A stretch of 64,000 nucleotides of DNA from an archaeon (GCA_021827865.1 JAKAUC010000013.1:310001-374000), one strand, 5' to 3'. Counted from the stretch's first letter, positions 8,364 to 16,814 are shown. Notes: generated by a model not told the origin, from the sequence alone. A program made the numbers and translations.

Positions 8364-9501
8364 CCGCAGCCTCGAGCGCGTCCACTATGGCAGACCTGGA
8401 GTCGTACCCGCCAGCCAGGTCGCCCAGTTCGGCCGCCCGCGCGCGGTACCCCTCGCCGGCCAGCCTGGAGAGAGACTCCTCGAGGGCGCCGAGGGTTAGG
8501 TCGTCTTGGCTCACGACGAGCGAGACCCCCAGCCTCGCAGCCTTGTCCGCGTTCCCCTCCTGCTCGGGCTGCTTCGGGATCGGGACGAGGAGGGACGGCT
8601 TCTTCGAGAGTATCGCCTGGCCGACGGTCCCGTGCCCAGCCCTCGACACCACTACGTCGCAGTTGCGGAAATAGAAGCCGGCGTTCCCGCACCATTCGTA
8701 GAACCAGCCTCCCGGAGTCCGGACAGCCGCCGCGCTCCCGGTAGGGTCCCCCCCGGAGACCACGAAGACGAACCTTTCTCTCAGCTCCTTCGCGAACTCG
8801 AGGGCCTTGCGGAGGAACGGGAGCCTGGTCATCGGAGGCCCGGAGACCTGCCAGAACACCCTCGTCCGGCCGTCCTGGGCGAATTCCAGCCCGGGCCCGT
8901 CGGGGTTCTCCCCGCCGGTGGGTGAGATGAAGCCAACGTAGCGTGTCTTGGCCACGCTGCTCCCCCACAGGTTCTTCTCGCTGATGGTGTATGGAGGGGG
9001 GAGGTCGGGGAGAAACACGCCGTCGCTGAACTTCCACAGCCTCCCCATGCCGGTGGATGTCCCTACCGAGAGCAGCCTGGATAGGGCCCCCGCCCTCGCG
9101 TGGGAGCTCGTAAGGTTGAGCTGGTTCAGGACGGTGAAGGCTGGGACGCGCAGTATCTTGCCGGCGAGGACCGTCGGCAGCGCGGAGTCGCTGAGGACCA
9201 CGTCCGGCGCGAACCTCCCGATGTTCTTGAGCTCGTCCGCCAGCTGCCCGTAGGACTTCGCCATGATGGAGAATGAGTCGAGCAGCGTCTCCTTTACGAG
9301 GAACTCGCCGTTCTCGGAGTAGCGCACGTCGGCCAGCGGGAGCTTGTTGCACCTGTACCCCCTGGCTTTCAGGAGTGAGGCCACCTCCCCCGAGGACGAG
9401 AACTCTATGGTCGAGCCCCGGGCCGAGAGCTCCCCGGCGACCTCGAGCATCCTGCTGGCGTGGCCGAGGCCTGAGCCGAAGCAGCCTATGTAGACCCTCA
9501 T
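8335..9501 (-). CDS. MurG-like (GT28/GT-B) glycosyltransferase family protein
   Basis: 388 aa. The N-terminus MRVYIGCFGSGLGHASRMLE is the glycine-rich first Rossmann loop of GT-B glycosyltransferases of the MurG/UDP-GlcNAc transferase type. The second Rossmann domain contains CDVVVSRAGHGTVGQAILSK and LLVPIPKQPEQEGNADKA, the family's nucleotide-sugar binding signature. No transmembrane helix is evident; it probably works at the inner membrane face on a lipid or protein acceptor. It is last in a tight same-strand run tyrS, Mut7-C, AMMECR1, GT (2-bp gap to AMMECR1). The actual sugar and acceptor cannot be told. Confidence 0.8.
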   Translation of the reverse strand: MRVYIGCFGSGLGHASRMLEVAGELSARGSTIEFSSSGEVASLLKARGYRCNKLPLADVRYSENGEFLVKETLLDSFSIMAKSYGQLADELKNIGRFAPDVVLSDSALPTVLAGKILRVPAFTVLNQLNLTSSHARAGALSRLLSVGTSTGMGRLWKFSDGVFLPDLPPPYTISEKNLWGSSVAKTRYVGFISPTGGENPDGPGLEFAQDGRTRVFWQVSGPPMTRLPFLRKALEFAKELRERFVFVVSGGDPTGSAAAVRTPGGWFYEWCGNAGFYFRNCDVVVSRAGHGTVGQAILSKKPSLLVPIPKQPEQEGNADKAARLGVSLVVSQDDLTLGALEESLSRLAGEGYRARAAELGDLAGGYDSRSAIVDALEAAARKGRRGLR

Positions 9502-9503
9502 CC

Positions 9504-10121
9504 CTAGGTCGCTGGTTCCAGCCTTCTTACGACCTTACCGCCCGGCGACGTTTCCGCGAATATCTCCGCCTGGAAGACCTGGACCCTGGTCCCTTCCTCC
9601 AGCCAGGCGTCCATGGAGAGGCCAGCCTTGGCGCAGGCCTCCGAGAGGAAGGTCTCCCGGTCCCATCCCTGCTCGGTGGCGACCTGCGGGAGGAGGAGCC
9701 CGCTGGCGTAGCGGTTGGAGATGACCAGGCCATCCACCCCCACCCTGATCTTGGAGGGTAGGTCCCTGCGGACTGGCGCGGAGAGGTCCCTGGGGACCGT
9801 CAGGACGCTGACCTCCACCGCTATGCTCCTCAGCTCATCGGCGGCGACAGGGGACGGGAAGCGTGGGTCCTCCGCCGCATAGACGGTCACGTCCCTTATG
9901 GCCTGGCCCAGCTCCTTGATCGGCTCTGGGTAGCCTATGCAACCCCGCAACGCCTTCGCACCCCCCAGCTCGGTGCTGAGGGTGACGAACACCCCGCGCT
10001 TCTCTCTGAGGACCCCCGAGTCAGGCGGCCCCTCCGAGGCGGTGAGCCCTCTGACGTGCGCCTCCAGGGTCTCCCTCGCCAGGGCGACCGCCCTCCTCCC
10101 TTCAACCAGTGTAAGGGGCAA
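9504..10121 (-). CDS. AMMECR1 domain protein
   Basis: 205 aa, full-length AMMECR1 family. The diagnostic LRGCIGYPEPIKELGQAI lies near residues 55-75, preceded by RGVFVTLSTELGGAKALRG and followed by AAEDPRFPSPVAADELRSIAVEVSVL. The family is conserved in archaea and eukaryotes; its biochemical role is unsettled. The TTG start at 10121 lies inside the end of the upstream Mut7-C gene (20-bp overlap), suggesting co-expression. Confidence 0.88.
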   Translation of the reverse strand: MPLTLVEGRRAVALARETLEAHVRGLTASEGPPDSGVLREKRGVFVTLSTELGGAKALRGCIGYPEPIKELGQAIRDVTVYAAEDPRFPSPVAADELRSIAVEVSVLTVPRDLSAPVRRDLPSKIRVGVDGLVISNRYASGLLLPQVATEQGWDRETFLSEACAKAGLSMDAWLEEGTRVQVFQAEIFAETSPGGKVVRRLEPAT

Positions 10122-10611
10122 GTTGCTTCTGTCCGAGGCGGCCGGCGAGCGACCTTAACTTTTTCCAGTGGCTCCCCCTCCAGTAGACCTTGCCGCAGGC
10201 GGAGCACCTGTAGAAGAGCCTGTGGCTCCGCTGGACGGCCGGAGGGACCTGCCCCGATACCTCGGCCTTCGCCACCCTGTCCAGCTCCCCCCCGCACAGG
10301 GAGCAGAGGGGGTCGCCCCTAGCCAGCGATATCCCCAGCGGTCCCGCAGCTGCCGACACCTCGGACAGCCTCGCGCCGTCGCTGTCCCCTGTGAGGAGCA
10401 TCGCCGGGGTGCCTTTCACCCGGGCCAGGGTCGCAAGCCCGCGGTCGGAGGTCAGGATCACCCTTCCCTCACTGGCCGCAAGGTCCACCAGCTGGGCGTC
10501 TCCCCCGCTCCTGTAGTAGGACGTGTCGAACCCCAGTGCCCTGAGCTTCCTCGCCAGGGACCCGAGCATGGCGTCTGCGACGAAGGCCGTCCTCGCGCGG
10601 CGCGGCGCCAA
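10102..10611 (-). CDS. Mut7-C RNase domain protein (PIN fold plus zinc ribbon)
   Basis: 169 aa. The N-terminal PIN-like domain begins FVADAMLGSLARKLRALGFDT and contains VILTSDRGLA, with acidic residues (D13, D56 region) typical of Mut7-C nucleases. The C-terminal zinc ribbon has two CxxC pairs, CSLCGG and CSACGKVYWRGSH. The family is thought to be RNases. It starts with TTG 12 bp after the tyrS stop, in the same operon-like run. Confidence 0.85.
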   Translation of the reverse strand: MAPRRARTAFVADAMLGSLARKLRALGFDTSYYRSGGDAQLVDLAASEGRVILTSDRGLATLARVKGTPAMLLTGDSDGARLSEVSAAAGPLGISLARGDPLCSLCGGELDRVAKAEVSGQVPPAVQRSHRLFYRCSACGKVYWRGSHWKKLRSLAGRLGQKQLAPYTG

Positions 10612-10623
10612 GGGAAGGCCGGC

Positions 10624-11712
10624 CTACCTGGTGGTCTCCGCGGACCTGACCGACTCGTAGAGCCTCCGGGCCGCGGGGTCCTTCTCGAAGTGGTCTCTGA
10701 TCGGCGCGATGATCGCGTCGAGGGCCTCGGCCACTCCCTTCTTCAGGTCCGCAGGATGCAGCAGGCCTCCGGCGTAGGCGTCCTCCAGCTCCCGGTAGGA
10801 GGCGAACTCCACCGTCCCGCCGTACTTCTCGGGCCTCTCTATCCTGAGGGCTTTCTGCTTCCGGAAGATTATGTACCTGGAGTAGTCCATCAGGGCGTTC
10901 CCTGCCACCACCTTCGGCGGGCAGTAGGCCGAGTTCACCTTGCTGCGTATCAGCTCAGTTCCGTCGTGGACGAAGATCGAGCTTTCGGGCTTGCTCTTGC
11001 TCATCTTGCTGGCGATCTCAGAGTCCAGAGCCCCGTTTTCGTCGAACCCTTCAGGCTCCTTCTTCCCCTGGAGCCCGATGAGCATGTGGTGGTGGACCGC
11101 GACCGGCTTCTTCCACTTCAGCTTCTCCGCTATCTCCCTGGCCAATATGTTGGCGCGCCGCTGGTCGAGACCCAGCTGGCAGATGTCGACGTCGAGCCAG
11201 AAGATGTCGGCCACCTGCATCATGGGGTAGAGGAGCTGGGCCGCCTGCACCGCCTCCTTGGACGTCCTCCCTGCGATGGTGAGGGCCCTCTGGGCCCGGG
11301 CGAGAGTGAAGTTCTGTGCCACGGTGACCACCTTCTTCCAGTACTCCTCGTTCCTGGCCGCGTCGCTGGTCCAGAGGACGTCGACCTTGTCCATGTCGAC
11401 CCCCGCCGCCTTCCAGACCTCCACGAAGTACCTGCCGACGTCCTGGATGCGCTCCAGGTCGCCGCCCATCTTGTTGTTGACCCAGGCGAACCAGTCCGCG
11501 ATCCAGAGCTTCATGCGGACCCCTGCCTTCAGCATGTCTTCGACGAGTATCGGCCTGAGGACACCGAACGGCAGGTGTGCCAGGCCGCTGGGCTCGAAGC
11601 CGTCGTATGCCGTCGGGTGGTCGTTCGCCTGGAGGAGCGCCCTCAGCTCCCCCTCGGTGATGACCTCCTCCCCGACCCCCTTGATCAAAGCGAGCCTCTC
11701 TTCCAGGTCCAT
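10624..11712 (-). CDS. tyrS: Tyrosyl-tRNA synthetase
   Basis: 362 aa class I synthetase. The HIGH-like region is GFEPSGLAHLPFG, the tyrosine pocket segment YPMMQVADIFWLDVD, and the class I KMSKS loop is intact (SKMSKSKPESSIFVHD). This is the compact archaeal/eukaryotic TyrRS type. A longer in-frame extension to 11871 was rejected: the ATG at 11712 gives a normal N-terminus (MDLEERLALIKGVGEEV) and has a TATA-like ggttttaat about 30 nt upstream. It heads a run with Mut7-C, AMMECR1 and a glycosyltransferase. Confidence 0.93.
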   Translation of the reverse strand: MDLEERLALIKGVGEEVITEGELRALLQANDHPTAYDGFEPSGLAHLPFGVLRPILVEDMLKAGVRMKLWIADWFAWVNNKMGGDLERIQDVGRYFVEVWKAAGVDMDKVDVLWTSDAARNEEYWKKVVTVAQNFTLARAQRALTIAGRTSKEAVQAAQLLYPMMQVADIFWLDVDICQLGLDQRRANILAREIAEKLKWKKPVAVHHHMLIGLQGKKEPEGFDENGALDSEIASKMSKSKPESSIFVHDGTELIRSKVNSAYCPPKVVAGNALMDYSRYIIFRKQKALRIERPEKYGGTVEFASYRELEDAYAGGLLHPADLKKGVAEALDAIIAPIRDHFEKDPAARRLYESVRSAETTR

Positions 11713-11827
11713 CTGCCCCCGGCCCCCTCCGCGCCAATTAAAACCGTTGACGGGGGGCCGGTGTTGGAGGGCCAATCCCTCCCAGAAAGTCTTAACTACG
11801 CTCGGAGGGCGCGGCGTCCGAGTTCTT

Positions 11828-12295
11828 TTGCCCAATGCGAGGCACTGGGTGTACGCGGCAGCCATCGCCACCTACATCCTCAGCGTCTGGGGGGCCTATG
11901 TCACGGTGGGTGACTTCGGCGCAGGTTGCGGGACCGGGCTCGGGGCCAGCTGGCCCCTCTGCAACGGCACGCTCATCCCGTCCTTCACCCACTACGCGAC
12001 CCTGATCGAGTACATGCACAGGATGCTGAGCGTGGTCATAGGGGTGGTCATCCTCTACGCCACGGTCAAGGTCTGGAGGGTGAAGCCGAGGCCGTCCCTC
12101 CCGTCCAAGCTGATGCTCCTCGCGATAGTGATGATACCGATCCAGGTCGTGATCGGCGGCGGGGTCATCGCTTCAGGCCTCGCCCCGCTCGTCGCCACCA
12201 CGCACCTCGCCTTCGCCCTGGCGATCTTCGGGGTCATCGTCTTCGCCGCGGCCCTGATGTTCGTCGAGGCCAGGGTCAAGAGCTCGGCCCCCTGA
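11828..12295 (+). CDS. ctaA: Compact heme A synthase (CtaA/Cox15 family, half-length)
   Basis: About 155 aa with four predicted membrane helices. Key features are the N-terminal WGAYVTVGDFGAGCGTGLGASWPLCNG, whose Cys pair and acidic loop are typical of CtaA, then IEYMHRMLSVVIG and TTHLAFALAIFG with conserved histidines for heme binding. Bacterial CtaA has eight helices; a half-size archaeal form is known from Aeropyrum. It oxidises heme O to heme A for a terminal oxidase. A long upstream in-frame extension is the shadow of tyrS; the TTG at 11828 fits the protein and has a possible TATA-like gtcttaac near 11788. The partner ctaB lies at 14018-14971. Confidence 0.83.
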   Translation: MPNARHWVYAAAIATYILSVWGAYVTVGDFGAGCGTGLGASWPLCNGTLIPSFTHYATLIEYMHRMLSVVIGVVILYATVKVWRVKPRPSLPSKLMLLAIVMIPIQVVIGGGVIASGLAPLVATTHLAFALAIFGVIVFAAALMFVEARVKSSAP

Positions 12296-12384
12296 GCCTG
12301 GTACCGCGGTCGACGCGGCGCCCAGCGTGGGAGAGGATGCAGACGCCCAGGTCCGTCTAGTCAGCCGCGGAGAGAAGTTGCGCC

Positions 12385-12750
12385 CTAGGCGTGGTTGACG
12401 AGCGTCTCGATCTTCGACTTTATCACGTTAGAGGGGACCGCGCCGACGACCATGTCCTCCACCTTGCCCTTCGAGAAGAACATGACGGTGGGGATGCTCA
12501 TTATCCCGAACTGCGAGGCGAGCTCCTGGTTGGCGTCGGTGTCCACCTTCACGAACTTGACCCTCCCTTCGTACTCCTTGGAGAGCTCGTGGATTACCGG
12601 CTCTATCATCTTGCAGGGGCCGCACCAGTCGGCGTAGAAGTCTACGACGACGGGCTGGGACGAATTCACGACCTCGTCCTGAAACCCGTTCGGCCGGAGT
12701 GGGATCACGTTGTCGGTCATGCGGTGACCCGGCCCGGGCTCCCTGTTCAT
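12385..12750 (-). CDS. trxA: Thioredoxin
   Basis: 121 aa with the thioredoxin fold and active site ADWCGPCKMIEP, the cis-proline loop GIMSIPTVMFF and the terminal VPSNVIKSKIETL. It is a cytoplasmic disulfide reductant. The first ATG (12750) overlaps the thiI stop as ATGA, suggesting coupling. An internal ATG at 12720 (MTDNVIPLRPNGF) would give a more typical length of 111 aa, so the exact start is open. Confidence 0.93.
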   Translation of the reverse strand: MNREPGPGHRMTDNVIPLRPNGFQDEVVNSSQPVVVDFYADWCGPCKMIEPVIHELSKEYEGRVKFVKVDTDANQELASQFGIMSIPTVMFFSKGKVEDMVVGAVPSNVIKSKIETLVNHA

Positions 12751-13964
12751 AAATCTGCCTTGGCCGCCTGGGCCCTGGGAATGGAGTCAGCCAGAGGCGA
12801 GCTCCTGAGCACGTCCCCCACCGGGTTGTAGGACACCAGGGTTGCCCCGTCGAGGACCTTCAGCACGAGGTCCCGAAGCCCCAGCCTGCTGACGTATTCG
12901 TCTACGAGGCCGGACTTCACCCGCGTCCTCGGGTGGCGGGTTATGATCGCGCAGCAGTCCTTGTACTCCTCGAGGGAGAGGTCGTAGGTGGAGATGCGAC
13001 GGGCCATCCCGATGATCTCGTCCTTGTCGTAGGCCAGGAGCGGCCTGAGTATCGGAAGCGAGGAGCCGTTGTCGAAGGAGGCGATGTTCCACAGGGTCTG
13101 GGAGGCCGCCTGAGAGAGGGAGTCTCCCGTGGAGACCGCGACCGCCCCGAATGCGGGGGCCAGCGCCTCCGCGGTCATCCGCATGAACCTCCTGAAGAGG
13201 GACGGCTCCAGGTCCCCCGGCCCTCCGGCCGTGGCCAGCTGGTACTCGGCGAACGGGACGAGTACAAGGGTGCTCTTCCCTCCGTAGGAGGAAAGGACCT
13301 TGACCTGCTTCGTGACCTTGCTCTCCAGGGCGGTGCCGGGGGTCGGCGCGAGGTAGAAGTGCAGGTAGACCGGCGTGCAACCCCTCTTCATCAGCAGCCA
13401 CGCCGCCACGGGCGAGTCGATGCCTCCGGAGAAGAGGTGCATCACCCGCCCAGCAGTCCCCACAGGGAGGCCTCCTGGCCCGGGGGTCTTGTTGGAGTAG
13501 ACAAGGGCGTTGGACCTCGTCACGTCGACCCTGAGCACTACGTCCGGGCGGGTCAGGTCGACCTTCATCCCTGTCTCCTCCTGGACGGCGGCGCCGAGCC
13601 TGACCGCCAGCTCTCGCGAGGTCAGCGCATAGGCCTTGTCGGAGCGCCTCGGCTCGACCTTGAACGCCTTCCCCCGGGACCTCCTGGCAGCGTCGAGCAC
13701 CGCCTCCCTGATCTCCCCGAAGTCGAGCCCCACCGGGGCTACCTCCGAAAACCAGGCGACCCCGAATGTCTTGCGGAGCCTGTCAGCGACCTCTTCGGCT
13801 GTCCCATCGGCGGTGACCATGAACCTCCCCTCCCTGAGCTCGACCGTCGGAGCCAGGCCGCTCAACGACCTCGCTATGTTCCTGCGGAGGGCGCGGACGA
13901 ACTCCGGCCTGTTCTTCCCCTTCAGCGCGACCTCGGAGTAGTGCACCACGTAGGCGGGGGCCAT
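12747..13964 (-). CDS. thiI: tRNA 4-thiouridine synthase ThiI (no rhodanese domain)
   Basis: 405 aa. N-terminal ferredoxin-like domain (YSEVALKGKNRPEFVRAL), THUMP domain (about 60-165), and PP-loop adenylation domain with MHLFSGGIDSPVAAWLLMKR near residue 180. ThiI adenylates U8 of tRNA for thiolation. The C-terminal rhodanese domain of E. coli ThiI is missing, as in most archaea. A CC pair (YKDCCAIITRHP) is a candidate for sulfur relay. The stop overlaps the thioredoxin start (ATGA), a link that may reflect the redox need of thiolation. Confidence 0.92.
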   Translation of the reverse strand: MAPAYVVHYSEVALKGKNRPEFVRALRRNIARSLSGLAPTVELREGRFMVTADGTAEEVADRLRKTFGVAWFSEVAPVGLDFGEIREAVLDAARRSRGKAFKVEPRRSDKAYALTSRELAVRLGAAVQEETGMKVDLTRPDVVLRVDVTRSNALVYSNKTPGPGGLPVGTAGRVMHLFSGGIDSPVAAWLLMKRGCTPVYLHFYLAPTPGTALESKVTKQVKVLSSYGGKSTLVLVPFAEYQLATAGGPGDLEPSLFRRFMRMTAEALAPAFGAVAVSTGDSLSQAASQTLWNIASFDNGSSLPILRPLLAYDKDEIIGMARRISTYDLSLEEYKDCCAIITRHPRTRVKSGLVDEYVSRLGLRDLVLKVLDGATLVSYNPVGDVLRSSPLADSIPRAQAAKADL

Positions 13965-14017
13965 GGTCAGATTCAGCCTCCCGCCAGGCGACGATTAAGC
14001 CGTTCGGCCCGGGCGGA

Positions 14018-14971
14018 TCAGCGAAGGACCGCGGCCACCATGGCGACCAGGAAGATGACCGCGAGGTACGGGCTCGAGAACTTGAAGGCGAGCCAGGCGT
14101 TGTCCTTGGTTGGTGCCCTGAAGAGCTTGATGTTGGTCGCCAGGAGGAGGGCGTCGAAGACCAGCGAAACCCCCAGGTAGACGTAGAAGCCGGGCCCCAG
14201 GAAGTAGAACACGTAGGCCAGGCTCACGGGGATGAGGAGGAGGGTGTTGAAGACGATGTACCTCGAGGCGGCGGCGGGCCCCACCACCGACGGGAGCATC
14301 GGCACGTTGACCGCCGAGTAGTCCTCCTCGGTGATGACCGCCAGGGACCAGAAGTGGCTAGGGGTCCATACGAAGACAAGCGCCCCCAGGAGCCATCCCA
14401 CGGCGGGGTCGCCGTAGGTGACTGCGTACCATCCGGCCAGGGCGGCGCAGCTGCCCGCGAACCCTCCGAGGACGATGTTCCAGCTGGTCCGAGGCTTCAG
14501 GAAGAGCGTGTAGACAGGGACATAGACGAAGGCCCCCAGGGCGATGAAGAGGGTGGCGAGGACGTCCAGGGTTAAGGCCGCCACGGCTATCCCGGCGGCG
14601 AGAAGCCCGAGGCCCATGACCAGGGCCCGCGAGGACTGCACTATCCTCCCGGCGGGGAGCGGCCTGCCCATCGTGCGCTTCATCTTCGCGTCCATCCCCA
14701 TCTCCAGGTAGCTGTTCAGCGCAAGGGCGCCGCTGGAGGCCAGCGCTCCCCCCACCAGCACCCCGGCCAGGGTGATGGGGGGCGGCAGTCCCCTGGCGGC
14801 CACGACCGCCGAACCCAGCGCCGCCATGAGCAGGAGCGGGGTGATCTTCGGCTTCGTGAGGGCGAGATAGTCTGAGAGGCTCAATCCGTGGACTCCGTCA
14901 ACGGCTGGGCGCCTTTGCTGTGTATTTTGGTCTTGCTCGAGGGCCTCCGGGGCGCCATCGACGGGGCTCAT
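14018..14971 (-). CDS. ctaB: Protoheme IX farnesyltransferase (heme O synthase)
   Basis: 317 aa UbiA-family prenyltransferase with about nine membrane helices. After LSLSDYLALTKPKITPLLL comes the first Asp-rich motif region ALNSYLEMGMDAKMKRTMGRPLPAG (N-x3-E-x2-x-D-x2-M-x-R-T), and near residue 215 FVWTPSHFWSLAVITEEDYSAVNVPMLP, the CtaB-specific signature. It converts heme B to heme O for CtaA. The ATG at 14971 was chosen; the frame runs on to 15169, but that part overlaps the tRNA gene and is unlike the family. Confidence 0.92.
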   Translation of the reverse strand: MSPVDGAPEALEQDQNTQQRRPAVDGVHGLSLSDYLALTKPKITPLLLMAALGSAVVAARGLPPPITLAGVLVGGALASSGALALNSYLEMGMDAKMKRTMGRPLPAGRIVQSSRALVMGLGLLAAGIAVAALTLDVLATLFIALGAFVYVPVYTLFLKPRTSWNIVLGGFAGSCAALAGWYAVTYGDPAVGWLLGALVFVWTPSHFWSLAVITEEDYSAVNVPMLPSVVGPAAASRYIVFNTLLLIPVSLAYVFYFLGPGFYVYLGVSLVFDALLLATNIKLFRAPTKDNAWLAFKFSSPYLAVIFLVAMVAAVLR

Positions 14972-15009
14972 TGAAACCCTTAAGAAATCTACGAGTTCCG
15001 GGCGACCGT

Positions 15010-15166
15010 CCCGCGGTAGCTCAGCCTGGTAGTCCCGGAAGGGGCCAATAGCTTCCGGCTGTAGAGGTCGGCCATCGGCTGACCCGTCCAGCCTACTCAG
15101 GCCACAGTGACCGGAGTGTCGCAGGCTCAAAAGGTGCCTTGGCACCTGACAATCCTGCCCGCGGGA
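15010..15166 (+). tRNA. tRNA-Tyr (GTA) apparently split by three introns
   Basis: Exons fold into a perfect 74-nt cloverleaf. Acceptor 15010-15016 (cccgcgg) pairs with 15159-15165; T8-A9 follow. The D-stem gctc at 15019-15022 pairs with gagc made of 15032 plus 15050-15052. The anticodon stem 15054-15058 pairs with 15111-15115, with anticodon GTA at 15061-15063. The T-stem 15121-15125 pairs with 15154-15158, and the discriminator A is at 15166. Inferred introns are 15033-15049 (D-arm, 17 nt), 15065-15109 (canonical 37/38 position, 45 nt) and 15131-15151 (T-loop, 21 nt, with hairpin aggtgcc-tt-ggcacct); boundaries may shift by a base. C1-G72 with A73 is the archaeal Tyr identity pattern. CCA is not encoded. 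Flanking gt/ac extends the acceptor pairing. Confidence 0.88.
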
Positions 15167-15225
15167 CACAATACCGTTCGCCCCCTCTCCACTCGCAGTC
15201 GGGGTCAGGCCCGGGACGCGAGGAA

Positions 15226-15236
15226 CCGTTTTATCC
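15226..15236 (+). promoter_or_regulatory. TATA-like box for eL13
   Basis: accgttttatc lies about 30 nt before the TTG start at 15262, consistent with leaderless transcription and supporting that start. Confidence 0.5.
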
Positions 15237-15261
15237 CCCGCCTTCGCGGGCTGAAAAAGCG

Positions 15262-15813
15262 TTGAGTTCAGCTTCTCAGAAGAGCAGGAAGGCCAAGAAG
15301 GTAGGGGTCAAGGAGGAAGTCGTGGAGGAGGTGGAGAAGGCTGAGAAGGCGGTCAAGAAGGAAGTGAAGAGGGTGGAAAAGGCGGCGCCGGAAGGGCCGA
15401 GGAGGCCGAAGGTGAAGGCTCCGGGACCGGCAGGGAAGGCCCCCGCCGCTTCGGTCTTGTCAAGGAACGGGATTGAGATGATCACGAGGGAGGGGAAGGG
15501 CTTCTCGATCGGCGAGCTGTCCGGCGCAGGGCTCACCCCCAGGGGGGCTGCGGAGTGGGGGGCGAGGGTCGACTACAGGAGAAGGAGCGTACTCGAATCG
15601 AACGTGAGCGCCCTCAAGGAGTGGGCGGCCCGGCCAGCGCCCGCGGCCAAGGCGAGGGCAGAGCCTGAGAAGGCGGCAGGAGCCCTGGAGAGCATCGGAG
15701 AGGAAGTGGTCGTGGAGGCCGAGAAGGTCGTGAAGAAGGAAGCCAAGAAGATTGTGAAGAAGGAAGCTAAGAAGTCGGGGAAGAAGCCTCCGGCGAAGAA
15801 ACCAAAGTCTTAG
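15262..15813 (+). CDS. rpl13e: Ribosomal protein eL13 with long Lys-rich tails
   Basis: 183 aa. The core of about 60 residues (near positions 65-125) matches eL13: ITREGKGFSIGELSGAGLTP, then ARVDYRRRSVLESNVSALKEW. It is flanked by an N-terminal extension rich in Lys, Glu and Val (VEEVEKAEKAVKKEVKRVEK) and a similar C-terminal tail (VVKKEAKKIVKKEAKKSGKK), both low-complexity helices likely contacting rRNA. The TTG at 15262 is preferred to the longer frame from 15139, which begins in the tRNA. eL13 is patchy in archaea and supports a TACK-type lineage. The stop is 1 bp from the convergent ogg gene. Confidence 0.85.
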   Translation: MSSASQKSRKAKKVGVKEEVVEEVEKAEKAVKKEVKRVEKAAPEGPRRPKVKAPGPAGKAPAASVLSRNGIEMITREGKGFSIGELSGAGLTPRGAAEWGARVDYRRRSVLESNVSALKEWAARPAPAAKARAEPEKAAGALESIGEEVVVEAEKVVKKEAKKIVKKEAKKSGKKPPAKKPKS

Positions 15814-15814
15814 C

Positions 15815-16726
15815 TCACGCCTCCGAGCGTATCGCCATGAACAGGTACTGCTGGGCGTAGCCTGCGTACTCGCCGAAGTACCCCCTGACGGAGGCAGACA
15901 GCTTCGCGTAGTCCCCGGCCGCCAGCCTTACCTTCCCGTCGCGCTTCAGTCGCGCCATGAGAGACGAGCCAATGAGCCAGGGGTACGACCGCGCCAGCGC
16001 CCTTGCTATCCACACGTCTATGGGGAAGGACTCGTCCTTCCCGCAGGAGTACAGGAGGACGCAGTCTGCCACCTTGGGTCCGACCCCCAGGAGCACCTTC
16101 TCCCCGAACAGCTCCCTGAGGAGCAGCCTCCGCGACTCCTCGTAGGGGAGGGAGGCGACGGCGCCGAAGTCGACGTCCCCCTTCGCGACCGAAGCAGCGA
16201 CTTTCTTGAGGAAGGGCGCCCTGTATCCCAGGCCGCAGCCCCTGAGAGCGGACACCCTCGAGTCGGCCAGCGCCTGGGGCCTGGGGAAGCGGTGGTACAC
16301 CTCCCCCTCGAATTCGAAGGCCTCGCCGTACTTCGCGCAGACGGCTTCCACCATCTTCGCTATGCGGGGGATGTTGGCGTTGGTCGCGAGGACGAAGGAG
16401 GCCAGGCACTCCCACCTGTCCTGCCTGATCAGCCTGAGGCCGTAGAACCGCTCCACGGCCCGGGTGATGGCCTCGTCCCTGGAGATGGAGGCGAGGACGT
16501 GCTCCAGGTCCTCGTCCAGCCTGAAGTAGTCAGACACCCATGAAGCTCCGACGGCGTCCGAGCTGGACACGCACTTCAGGATGTCCCCCTCCTGCCTCAC
16601 CTTGAGCACCTCGCCCCCGACGACCCCGCACCACCAGTCCCCCCTCATGCTCCACCTGAACGTCTGCCCGCTGGCGAGGGTGTGCTCCAGGCTGAACGGC
16701 GAGCTGAGAGGTACAGCGAACTCCAT
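15815..16726 (-). CDS. ogg: 8-oxoguanine DNA glycosylase/AP lyase, OGG1 type
   Basis: 303 aa. OGG1 landmarks in order: LASGQTFRW near the N-terminus, SDYFRLDEDLEHVLASI, RLIRQDRWECLASFVLATNANI, the helix-hairpin-helix LLGVGPKVADCVLLY carrying the catalytic Lys, and FPIDVWIARAL with the catalytic Asp. It removes oxidised guanine from DNA. The ATG at 16726 is chosen: it has a TATA-like ggatatatcg about 35 nt upstream, and the longer frame to 16816 would overlap the divergent aminotransferase start. Confidence 0.92.
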   Translation of the reverse strand: MEFAVPLSSPFSLEHTLASGQTFRWSMRGDWWCGVVGGEVLKVRQEGDILKCVSSSDAVGASWVSDYFRLDEDLEHVLASISRDEAITRAVERFYGLRLIRQDRWECLASFVLATNANIPRIAKMVEAVCAKYGEAFEFEGEVYHRFPRPQALADSRVSALRGCGLGYRAPFLKKVAASVAKGDVDFGAVASLPYEESRRLLLRELFGEKVLLGVGPKVADCVLLYSCGKDESFPIDVWIARALARSYPWLIGSSLMARLKRDGKVRLAAGDYAKLSASVRGYFGEYAGYAQQYLFMAIRSEA

Positions 16727-16814
16727 TCCCGGGTGTCTGTTCGGCGCTTCTGCGTCGATATATCCTTGAAGGCGGAATGCAGTTGAAATACACGCCCGGG
16801 GACCGGGGACGCCC

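Noticed and set aside
11258-11827. Upstream extension of ctaA
   Set aside because: It is the antisense shadow of tyrS; only the part from 11828 is a CtaA-like membrane protein.
14018-15169. Longer ctaB frame starting at 15169
   Set aside because: Its first 66 codons cross the tRNA-Tyr gene on the other strand and do not resemble the family; ATG 14971 is normal.
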